Assembly (NCBI GenBank): GCA_020720785.1
Contig: DYOA01000003.1
Location: 1 to 59,513, forward strand
DNA: 59,513 nucleotides
Reading direction: 5' to 3'
Source: Leptospira biflexa
GTDB taxonomy: Bacteria > Spirochaetota > Leptospiria > Turneriellales > DYLW01
The stretch's first letter is position 1. Each line of letters begins with the position of its first letter. Shown piece after piece: positions 45,100-52,679 of the stretch. Position numbers and translations under genes: made by a program. The notes below the pieces were generated by a model. The model saw nothing but the letters and a program-made list of their open reading frames with translations. It ran no database searches and was not told where the DNA came from.

Positions 45100-46512
45100 A
45101 TGGCTTCCATAGAAAAAATACTTAAGTTTGGGGGTACCTCCGTGGGCACCCCTGAAAGACTTGGCAAAGTTTCCCAGATCATCCTCGATTCGGCTGCGAA
45201 TGCCAATATTGGGGTTGCTGTATCTGCGATGAGCGGAACCACCAAAGCAGAAGGGACAACGTCCCGGCTGATCCAGATACTGGATGCGGCCCGGGAATCG
45301 GATATAAAAACCATTGAAGACACCATCGCGGATATCTCCCGATTCCATCTCAATATGATTGAGCAGACGGTAGATGTCCATACCATTAAAGAAGAACTGG
45401 TCCACTTTGTGAACGAGGAGTTAAAATCCCTGGAATTATTTGCTAAAGCCCTTGCGGAAATCCAGGAAATTTCCCCGCGTTCCCGTGACCGGGTCATTGC
45501 TCTGGGGGAAATCCTTTCCGCACGGATTCTGACAGGAGTTATCAACGCAAAATCCGGAAAAACCATCGCCCGGTTTCTGAATCTGAAAAATCTCCAGCCC
45601 AAAGACCATGTGGATGAGCTGGATTCCGCTTTTTTCCGGGACATGGAAAACCGGCTGGGAGACACCATCCAGAAAGAATCCGGCCTAGCAAAAATCCTCA
45701 TTATGACCGGATACATAGGAAAAATTCCCGGCGGCATTGTGGAAAGCATTGGCCGGGGGTACACGGACTATACTGCCGCACTGGCAGCCGCCGGCTCCGG
45801 GGCAAAATCCCTGGAAATATGGAAAGAAGTGGACGGGATTTTTTCCTCTGATCCCCGCAAGATTCCGGAAGCCCATGTTCTGGAGCAGATTTCCTATGCG
45901 GAAGCTGCGGAACTCACTTTCTTTGGTACAGAGGCCATCCATCCCCGCACCATGGAACCCTGTATCCGCAAAGAAATACCCATCCGGGTAAAAAACGTTC
46001 TGAATCCACCGGGAGTGGGTACTCTGGTCAGTAAAGAACAGAAACCCTCCAGTGTGGGCGTGGGAAAGGCTCTCACCCGCAAGAATAACATTACCGTAAT
46101 TTCCATTGAATCCAACAGGATGCTGGAAGCACCTGGATTTTTCTACAAAGTGGCACAGGTTTTTTATAACCATAAAATCAGCATTGATTTGATGGCCACA
46201 TCAGAGGTGTCCATTTCTTTTACCATCTCTGATCTGAATGCAGAAAAACTCTCCGCTCTGGAAAAAGATCTTTCCGCTTTTGGAAATGTGAGCGTTCTGA
46301 AAAATCTTTCCTCCATTTCCATCATTGGTCATGGAATGCAGCATAAAATAGGTATTGCCGGAGAAATTTTCTCTCTGATGGGAAAAAATAAAATTAATAT
46401 TGTTCTCATCAGCCAGGGGGCCAGTGAGCTATCCATCAGTTTTGTGGTCACCTTTGACCAGTCTGATGAAGCCATGAAAATTCTGCACAGAGACATACTC
46501 CAGCGAAAATAA
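45100..46512 (+). CDS. Aspartokinase with two C-terminal ACT domains
   Basis: 470 residues from ATG 45100; ATG 45073 is also possible. ILKFGGTSVGTPERL is the kinase N-terminus, GRGYTDYTAAL the substrate loop (Tyr-Thr in place of the common Gly-Ser), and IWKEVDGIFSSDPRK and AAELTFFGTEAIHP follow. Two ACT domains (roughly 325-470, TSEVSISFTI and ELSISFVVTF) suggest feedback control by lysine or threonine. It commits aspartate to the DAP/lysine/threonine/methionine pathways, matching dapA, dapB and murE in the window. Confidence 0.93.
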   Translation: MASIEKILKFGGTSVGTPERLGKVSQIILDSAANANIGVAVSAMSGTTKAEGTTSRLIQILDAARESDIKTIEDTIADISRFHLNMIEQTVDVHTIKEELVHFVNEELKSLELFAKALAEIQEISPRSRDRVIALGEILSARILTGVINAKSGKTIARFLNLKNLQPKDHVDELDSAFFRDMENRLGDTIQKESGLAKILIMTGYIGKIPGGIVESIGRGYTDYTAALAAAGSGAKSLEIWKEVDGIFSSDPRKIPEAHVLEQISYAEAAELTFFGTEAIHPRTMEPCIRKEIPIRVKNVLNPPGVGTLVSKEQKPSSVGVGKALTRKNNITVISIESNRMLEAPGFFYKVAQVFYNHKISIDLMATSEVSISFTISDLNAEKLSALEKDLSAFGNVSVLKNLSSISIIGHGMQHKIGIAGEIFSLMGKNKINIVLISQGASELSISFVVTFDQSDEAMKILHRDILQRK

Positions 46513-46516
46513 AACC

Positions 46517-47289
46517 ATGGATTCCATAACCCGTAAAGCCTATAAAAAACTTTTGCACAAGGCAGGCCGGGCCATTGAAGATTTTTCCCTGATTAGAAAC
46601 GGCGATAATATCCTTGTCGCTGTTTCCGGGGGGAAAGATTCCATGACCATGCTCCGGGTATTATCCGATCTAAAAAAAAAAGCCCCGTCTCTTTTTCTCT
46701 GACCGCTGCTAATCTGGATTTTGGGATTCCGTCTTTTGATCCAGAACCGTTGCGGCTTTATTTTGAATCCTTGGGAGTGCCCTATCTTTTTTTACGTGAG
46801 AATCTGATTTCTGTGATTCAGGAAAAAATTCCGGAAGGAAAACCCGGATGTTCCCTCTGTTCCCGTCTGCGGCGGGGTTATCTTTACAAAACCGCAAAAG
46901 AGAATCATTTTAATAAAATCGCATTGGGGCATCATGCCAACGACGCTCTGGAAACTTTATTTCTGAATCTTTTTTATTCCGGAAGGCTGGCGGCCATGGC
47001 ACCCCGTATGCTTGCGGAGGATGGGAATACGGTGATCCGGCCCCTTATCTATGCGGAAGAGGAGGAAATAGCTCTCATCTCAGCCCGATTGGCCATTCCT
47101 ATTATGGGCTGCTCCCTTTGTCCAGTGGAACGAAACCGGGAAAGGGAGCGTATAAAAATCTGGATGCGGGAAGAGGGGAAACGAAATCCGTATTTCCTCG
47201 CATCGGCTAGGAGGGCGTTGAGCCGACTGGAACCCCGGCATCTCTGGGATAACCGCTTTTATGAGCCCGGGGATGAGCCTCTGCCTTAA
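46517..47289 (+). pseudogene. ttcA: TtcA-like tRNA 2-thiocytidine synthetase, interrupted by a frameshift in an A10 run
   Basis: The first frame (46517-46702) gives the PP-loop SGGKDSMTMLRVL and stops soon after the run of ten A. The second frame continues without a gap: NLDFGIPSF, EKIPEGKPGCSLCSRLRRGYLYK, KIALGHHANDALETLFLN, and a last Cys pair in MGCSLCP. The frames join if one extra A is read in the run (or the ribosome slips back one), giving 257 residues, close to normal TtcA. TtcA thiolates C32 of tRNAs using ATP and a [4Fe-4S] cluster. All key motifs are intact, so the gene may still be expressed by slippage, or the run may be a sequence error. Confidence 0.85.
46672..46681 (+). other. 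Run of ten A at the ttcA frame junction
   Basis: Positions 46672-46681 are ten consecutive A within codons for Leu-Lys-Lys-Lys. The downstream part of the gene lies in the -1 frame relative to the upstream part. A runs of nine or more are known sites of transcriptional slippage, and A-AAA-AAA is also a slippery heptamer for -1 ribosomal frameshifting. Confidence 0.8.
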
Positions 47290-47328
47290 AAAAACTTGTC
47301 GGTCTCCAACAAATCCAGAATTTTACCC

Positions 47329-48216
47329 ATGATCAGAAAAGGTTATACCAATCCGGTGGAGAAACTTCACAAAGAAGATATTGACCAGCTTATTGTGTGT
47401 GCGTTAAAAGAAGATGAAGCGGATGAAGACATCACCACCTTTTCCATATTTGATCAACCAGGGGAAGCCCGTGCGAAAGTGGTCATAAAAGCAGATACCG
47501 GGGTTTTATCCGGCGTGGATATGGTCCGCTGGACTTATGAGGGTGTGGACCCGCATGTGCGAATTACGGAAATAAAGAAAGACGGGGATTCCCTCACAAA
47601 AGGGGACACCATTATGGAAATCCATGGAAATATCCAATCCATTTTGCGGGGCGAAAGAATAGCTCTGAATTTTCTGGGAGCGATGAGTGGGATAGCCAGC
47701 CAGACACGAAGGATTGTGGAAAAGCTGGAGAGATGGGGTATCCTTCCCATTGATACCCGCAAGACTCTTCCCGGTTTCCGGCGACTGTCCAAATATTCCG
47801 TAATCCAGGGCGGCGGGCGCAACCACAGAATATCGCTGGGAGATATGGGACTCATCAAGGAGAATCACATCCTGCACGCCGGGGGGGTTAAAAACGCCAT
47901 CCAGAAATTTAAAGCAAAATATCCGGATAAAATTCTGGAAGTGGAAGTGGAATCCATGGAAGAGTTGAAGCAGGCCCTTCCGGAAAAGCCGGACTTTATC
48001 CTCCTGGATAATATGATCACACCCATGATTTCTGAATGCGTGGACATCATCCGGGAATTCAACAAAGCCAATTCCTGCCAGATTTATTCCGAAGCTTCCG
48101 GCGGTTTTAATTATGACAATGTCAACAGACTGGAAGGTACCGGCGTGGATTTTGTCAGCATTGGTGCCATGACCTCCAATATTGTTCCCGTGGATTTTTC
48201 CCTTCTGGTCTATTAA
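47329..48216 (+). CDS. nadC: Nicotinate-nucleotide pyrophosphorylase (quinolinate phosphoribosyltransferase)
   Basis: 295 residues from ATG 47329. The RGERIALNFLGAMSGIAS helix, DTRKTLPGFRRLSKYSVIQGGGRNHR, GLIKENHI, EVEVESMEEL and LDNM are all NadC signatures. It converts quinolinate and PRPP to nicotinate mononucleotide in NAD synthesis. The frame is open to TTG 47296, but that codon is part of a TTGTCG box at -33, preceded by seven A. No Shine-Dalgarno is present. Confidence 0.95.
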   Translation: MIRKGYTNPVEKLHKEDIDQLIVCALKEDEADEDITTFSIFDQPGEARAKVVIKADTGVLSGVDMVRWTYEGVDPHVRITEIKKDGDSLTKGDTIMEIHGNIQSILRGERIALNFLGAMSGIASQTRRIVEKLERWGILPIDTRKTLPGFRRLSKYSVIQGGGRNHRISLGDMGLIKENHILHAGGVKNAIQKFKAKYPDKILEVEVESMEELKQALPEKPDFILLDNMITPMISECVDIIREFNKANSCQIYSEASGGFNYDNVNRLEGTGVDFVSIGAMTSNIVPVDFSLLVY

Positions 48217-48255
48217 TTGTCCTTTACGCCGGTAGCCACGCCTTAAGCGTAATCT

Positions 48256-49011
48256 ATGGACAATTTATCGAAAAAAACCATTATTATCACCGGTGCCAGT
48301 GCCGGCATTGGCTGGGCCACTTCCGTTTCTCTGGCAGCCCGGGGTGCACGTCTGGTGCTCTTTGCCCGCCGGGAGGATAAACTGCGGGAGCTGACAGAGC
48401 ACATCGACCCCAATGGGGGGCATACTCTGGTCATCCCCGGAGATTCCGGAAAAGAAGAAGATATTGACCGAATGCTGAACGCCGCACTGCAGTGGGATAA
48501 ATCCGGCGGGATCATTGACGCCGTTTTAGTAAACGCTGGCCGGGGTCTTGCCGGCAGCCTCCTCACATCGGACGCGAAGCAGTGGAAAGAGCTCTATATG
48601 GTAAATGTCCTGGGTGCTTCCTATCTAATGCGGCGGGCCGGAGAAATCATGAGCATCCGTGGCCGTGGAGACATCATTGTGATTGGTTCCGTGGCCGGGC
48701 ATAATATTTCCCCTTTCAGCGGGTTTTATGGCTCCAGCAAGTTTGCCATCGGGGCTGCGGCGGAAGCATTGAGGCGGGAGCTCTGCCCACACGGAGTGAA
48801 AGTGACTCTGGTCAAGCCCGGAGTGGTGATCAGCGAATTTCAGGAAGTGGCCGGATACACGCAGGAGAATTTTGGAAAAGGAGTGGCGGCTTATGGAAAA
48901 CTTCTGGAGCCGGAAGATGTGGCCTCTTCCATTGAATGGATTCTATCCCAGCCGGAGCATGTGAACATTTCTGAAATCATTGTCCGGCCCACCGGCCAGA
49001 ATTATCCGTAG
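48256..49011 (+). CDS. Classical short-chain dehydrogenase/reductase
   Basis: 251 residues, usual length. The cofactor loop is TGASAGIG, with NAG in VLVNAGRG. The catalytic Ser is in VIGSVAG and Tyr-x-x-x-Lys in FYGSSKFA. Arg residues after the second strand (FARRED) favour NADP(H). The substrate is unknown. The gene lies between nadC and prfC and may be transcribed with either. Confidence 0.9.
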   Translation: MDNLSKKTIIITGASAGIGWATSVSLAARGARLVLFARREDKLRELTEHIDPNGGHTLVIPGDSGKEEDIDRMLNAALQWDKSGGIIDAVLVNAGRGLAGSLLTSDAKQWKELYMVNVLGASYLMRRAGEIMSIRGRGDIIVIGSVAGHNISPFSGFYGSSKFAIGAAAEALRRELCPHGVKVTLVKPGVVISEFQEVAGYTQENFGKGVAAYGKLLEPEDVASSIEWILSQPEHVNISEIIVRPTGQNYP

Positions 49012-49060
49012 GATTCTTTTTTAGTTTTCGCCCTGTCCCCGGAAAAAAAACTCAATCTCC

Positions 49061-50653
49061 ATGGAAAAAAACGGTCGGCTACAATCCGAAATCGCCCGCA
49101 GGAGAACCTTTGCCATCATATCCCATCCGGATGCAGGGAAAACCACGCTCACGGAGAAACTGCTTTTATACGGGGGAGCCATCGAACTGGCCGGTTCTGT
49201 AACCGCAAAGAAAAAACAGAAAGAAACGTCTTCCGATTGGATGGAATTGGAAAAGAAAAGAGGAATTTCCATCTCCTCCACCGTTCTGCAGTTTGAGTAC
49301 CGGGGTTTTAAGCTGAATCTTCTGGACACCCCCGGCCATAAGGATTTTTCTGAGGATACTTACCGCGTGCTGATGGCCGTGGACGCCGTAATCATGGTGA
49401 TTGACGGCGGCAAGGGTATTGAAAGTCAGACATTAAAACTATTTGAAATTTGTAGCAAACGTGGAATTCCCATTTTTACTTTCATCAATAAGCTGGACCG
49501 CCCTGCCCTGCCGCCTCTGGAACTTCTGGACCAGATTGAAAAAATGCTCCACCTGCACACATACCCCATTAACTGGCCATTGGACAGCGGAGCGTCTTTC
49601 CGGGGATTATACGATATTTACCAGAAGTCTGTCCACAGTTTTGAAAAAGTCCCCGGAGGAGCGTACCGGGCTCCGGTTTCCGTTCACGGAATGGATGACC
49701 CATCGGTCAGGGAAAACCTAACGGACAACACCTGGGCACAGATAAAAGAGGAACTGGAGCTCATTGAAATTGCCCACTCTGGATTTTCCATGGAAGACCT
49801 TCTGGCGGGGAAAGCCACTCCGGTTTTTTTTGGGAGTGCGGCCAATAACTTTGGCATTGAGATGTTTCTGAACTGGTTTCTGGATCATTCCACGGGACCC
49901 AGCCCACGCCGGGTGGACGGAAAGGAAATTCCGCTGGATCATTCCGGATTTTCCGGTTTTGTTTTTAAAATTCAGACTAATATGAACCCCCAGCACAGGG
50001 ACAGGATGGTCTTTGTGCGGATCTGCTCCGGAAAATTTACACGCGACATGCCGGCATATAACCAGCGCAGTGAACGGGAAGTCCGTATTTCCAATTCCCA
50101 CAACGTATTTGGCCGGGAACGGGAAACCATGGATGAGGGCTATGCCGGAGACATAATTGGATTCATTACAAACGCGGATTTCCGGATTGGGGATACCCTC
50201 ACGGAAGATAAAGCAATCCTATACAATGAAATACCCCGGTTTGCCCCGGAAGTATTCGCGTACCTTCTGGGCAATTCCGTTTCCGGACAGAAGGCATACC
50301 GCAAAGGGCTTTCCCACCTGCTGGCGGAAGACATTGTCCAAGGTTTTTATCCCAAAGATGATATGCGCAATGTCCCTCTTCTGGGTGCCGTGGGACCGCT
50401 CCAGTTTGAGGTGCTCCAGTACCGCCTCAAAGATGAATATGGAGTGGAAACCACCCTGGAACAAAAACAATGGACCATACTGCGATGGCTGGAAAAAATG
50501 CCGGATGAGGAAATGCAAAAATTATATCTGCCCCATGGAGTCCATCCAGGAAAGGATGACCAGGAAAGACCGGTATTATTTTTTCTGAATAAATCTTCCC
50601 TGTATTATTTCCAGGAAAAGAATGAAGGTGTGGTTCTTCTGGATTCTCCATAA
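49061..50653 (+). CDS. prfC: Peptide chain release factor 3
   Basis: 530 residues, the expected length. RRRTFAIISHPDAGKTTL contains the G1 loop, and KKRGISISSTVLQFEY is the switch region. LDTPGHKDFSEDTYR (G3) and FINKLDRPA (G4) complete the GTPase. The C-terminal half with GVVGPLQFEVLQ-like text (AVGPLQFEVLQYRL) marks RF3 rather than EF-G. It recycles RF1/RF2 from the ribosome after termination. Confidence 0.96.
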   Translation: MEKNGRLQSEIARRRTFAIISHPDAGKTTLTEKLLLYGGAIELAGSVTAKKKQKETSSDWMELEKKRGISISSTVLQFEYRGFKLNLLDTPGHKDFSEDTYRVLMAVDAVIMVIDGGKGIESQTLKLFEICSKRGIPIFTFINKLDRPALPPLELLDQIEKMLHLHTYPINWPLDSGASFRGLYDIYQKSVHSFEKVPGGAYRAPVSVHGMDDPSVRENLTDNTWAQIKEELELIEIAHSGFSMEDLLAGKATPVFFGSAANNFGIEMFLNWFLDHSTGPSPRRVDGKEIPLDHSGFSGFVFKIQTNMNPQHRDRMVFVRICSGKFTRDMPAYNQRSEREVRISNSHNVFGRERETMDEGYAGDIIGFITNADFRIGDTLTEDKAILYNEIPRFAPEVFAYLLGNSVSGQKAYRKGLSHLLAEDIVQGFYPKDDMRNVPLLGAVGPLQFEVLQYRLKDEYGVETTLEQKQWTILRWLEKMPDEEMQKLYLPHGVHPGKDDQERPVLFFLNKSSLYYFQEKNEGVVLLDSP

Positions 50654-50677
50654 CCTTTCCCCGTCCGATGAATTATC

Positions 50678-51267
50678 TTAAGAAATCGATGAATCCGGAT
50701 GAATGAGATATGCCCGGACATCCATCGTCGCAATCCCTCTGGATTTTATCCGCACATCGGATAAAAATCCGTAAAGCTCCGCTTTGGCATCCAGAAGCAT
50801 GGCCGGAATATCGGGGGCATGGCCGGCCACACAATTATGCATGTTCTGTCCTTCCAGATGCAGGCTACGTCCATCCCGGATGGGAGACGGAGGTCAGAGG
50901 ATCCCAGAGGCGGATCGGGGAAATGCATGTCCAGTTTGATTTTCTGTGTTCACCGGTGGATCTGCCTTTCCAAATGAGACAGGCTTTTTATTTTTTGAAA
51001 GGAATGAAAAATGGAATTGCGGTATTGGGGATTATCCAATTCTTTGGGAAGTCTCTTTAAAGAAGGAGGAATAATAGTCTTCCAGTACAGTTGTTTCTCC
51101 TGTGCTTCCAGAAGTGCCTCCACCACCGCCGGCGTGGCCATCCAGTCCGGCAAAGCGGAAAGAATATCCAGAAAATGAATGCTCAGGTTTTTCTGATGCC
51201 ACAGTATTTTTCCGGGAGCATCCATTTTTATGCAAAACCCATCGGTCATGTCAATAAAATTACCCAT
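50678..51267 (-). pseudogene. Decayed PcfJ-like gene
   Basis: The region between prfC and the tRNA has no intact long gene, but on the minus strand coding-like segments continue across frames. An N-terminal part (51267-50950, MGNFIDMTDGFCIKMDAPGK...) stops at TGA. After at least one further frame change a second part (about 50895-50678) reads LHLEGQNMHNCVAGHA...LYGFLSDVRIKSRGIATMDV before a TAA at 50678. EG-x-x-M-H-N/H-CV is the hallmark of PcfJ-like proteins, common on mobile elements. The combination of intact motif and broken frame suggests a degraded acquired gene. Family assignment rests on one motif. Confidence 0.4.
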
Positions 51268-51430
51268 TTTGAATGGAGTACGGGAATTCCGTTTGGACTA
51301 CTGTAGTTAGGGAAAATCCATTATTTTTATTTCCTGAAAGAACCTTTTTCGCTGAATTATTTTTTCCCAACCCCATCCGCGGAGCATTATTTTATTTACG
51401 TGTTAAAAACCGTTCAAAGCATGGCGATGA

Positions 51431-51514
51431 GCTTAGGTGGCGGAATTGGTAGACGCGCATGATTCAGGTTCATGTGAGGGCAACCTTGTGGGGGTTCAAG
51501 TCCCCCCCTGAGCA
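51431..51514 (+). tRNA. tRNA-Leu (anticodon CAG)
   Basis: 84 bases with a full cloverleaf. The acceptor stem GCTTAGG pairs with CCTGAGC, the D arm contains GGAATTGGTAGAC, the anticodon stem CATGA/TCATG encloses the loop TTCAGGT (anticodon CAG), a long variable arm follows, and the T arm is GGGGGTTCAAGTCCCCC. The long variable arm and CAG agree on leucine. The 3' CCA is not encoded; the genome reads A then AAA after the acceptor stem. The surrounding 51268-51430 and 51515-51620 show no other gene. Confidence 0.95.
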
Positions 51515-51623
51515 AAATTCCCATACAATTCCTGGCGGGCACCCATCCGGCCTTAATAGCCATCTCAACGATCATCAATTACGCTTTCCATGGGAGAAAA
51601 ATATTGAATTAAAGAAAAATTAG

Positions 51624-51651
51624 TTGTCACATTGACCACAGATAATAAAAT
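51624..51651 (+). promoter_or_regulatory. Promoter of the zapB-like/zapA operon
   Basis: TTGTCA (51624-51629), a 16-base spacer and TAAAAT (51646-51651), followed by AAGGAG (51659-51664) and ATG 51674. This is a conventional promoter plus leader, in contrast to the genes with the box at -33. Confidence 0.55.
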
Positions 51652-51673
51652 ATAAAACAAGGAGCAAACTACT

Positions 51674-52345
51674 ATGATTACTATGGACCAATTAGAACAA
51701 TTAGAAGGCAAAATTGTCAAAGCACTGGAATTAATATCAGATTTGCGCGTGGAAAACGCCCAATTGGAATCCCAGTCGGACAGACTCAAGGCAGATAACG
51801 ATCAACTGAAATTAACTGCGGAAGAAAAAGAAAGATTAGCCCAGAAGCTCCAGGACCAGCTTCAGGAAGCCACCCAGGAACTGGAAAAACTCAAGTCAAA
51901 AGAAGGGGAACTGGAAACCAGAATTCTTTCCATCATAGCCAAACTGGACAACCTCAAGGATGGGGGATCCTCAACTCCCCGGGCAGATAAACCAATGCCT
52001 GCGGAAGAAAAAGCAAAAGAGAAAAAAGAGAGCAGTCCAGCACCGGCAGTGGTTGTCGCAGGAGCGGGCGTGGCTGCAGGAGCTGCGATAGCTTCCAGAG
52101 ATGAGGAACCGGAACTGGTGGAAGAAGAGGATGATGAAGAGATTGTCCTTCTGGAAGATGATGAAGATGAAATAATCATTGAAGATGAGGATGAAAAAGC
52201 CAGCGAAGCATCCGCCGAACCTCCTGCCAAGGAAGAAGATGAAATCATTATTGATGATGATGACGATGTTCTGGGTGTATTCGATGAGGATGAGGAAGAT
52301 GATTTCTTAATTGTTGAAGAGGAAATGAAAGAAGAAAAAAAATAA
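51674..52345 (+). CDS. ZapB-like coiled-coil protein with a long acidic tail
   Basis: 223 residues. Residues 1-95 are an uninterrupted coiled coil (MDQLEQLEGKIVKALELISDLRVENAQLESQ in part: heptads of Leu/Ile/Val) resembling the cell-division factor ZapB and MukB-type rods. Next comes a Pro/Ala linker, a short Ala/Gly/Val stretch (VVVAGAGVAAGAAIA) that could associate with a membrane, and from about 150 a very acidic tail (runs of Asp/Glu). It is followed nine bases later by zapA, supporting a divisome role. The acidic tail is not part of ordinary ZapB. Confidence 0.6.
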   Translation: MITMDQLEQLEGKIVKALELISDLRVENAQLESQSDRLKADNDQLKLTAEEKERLAQKLQDQLQEATQELEKLKSKEGELETRILSIIAKLDNLKDGGSSTPRADKPMPAEEKAKEKKESSPAPAVVVAGAGVAAGAAIASRDEEPELVEEEDDEEIVLLEDDEDEIIIEDEDEKASEASAEPPAKEEDEIIIDDDDDVLGVFDEDEEDDFLIVEEEMKEEKK

Positions 52346-52354
52346 TTCCTTACC

Positions 52355-52675
52355 ATGGAAAATAATAACGAAGTAGTTTCCAGAACCAAAGTGGAGCTCG
52401 CGGGCAGGAAATACACGCTGAAGGGCGATCTGAATCCGGAATACATGCACAATCTGGCAAAGTATGTGGATCATCGCCTGGAAGAAATAAAAGAGTTTGC
52501 TCCCTCTGCGGATCTTGCCCAGAGAGCCCTTCTGGTTGCTTTAAACCTGGCCGATGAAGTTTTCCAGTTAAAGAAAAAATCGGAAAATTCCATTGACCGG
52601 GAAATATTTGAAAGCCTGGAAGAAAAAACCCGTTATATGATCACCATGCTGGAAAAAGGAATCATTGGCGAGTAA
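52355..52675 (+). CDS. zapA: Cell division protein ZapA
   Basis: 106 residues, normal length. KVELAGRKYTLKGDLNPEYMHNLAKYVDHRLEEI is the ZapA N-terminal domain pattern (shown by ELAGRKYTLKG and YVDHRLEEI), followed by a Leu-rich helix (ALLVALNLADEVFQL) and a C-terminal coiled coil. ZapA crosslinks FtsZ filaments in the division ring. It is cotranscribed with the ZapB-like gene, a natural partner. Confidence 0.88.
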   Translation: MENNNEVVSRTKVELAGRKYTLKGDLNPEYMHNLAKYVDHRLEEIKEFAPSADLAQRALLVALNLADEVFQLKKKSENSIDREIFESLEEKTRYMITMLEKGIIGE

Positions 52676-52679
52676 TGTT

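Noticed and set aside
48217..48255. TTGTCC before the SDR gene as another case of the -33 box
   Set aside because: It lies 39 bases from the ATG with no supporting -10, outside the tight 33-36 range of the other cases.
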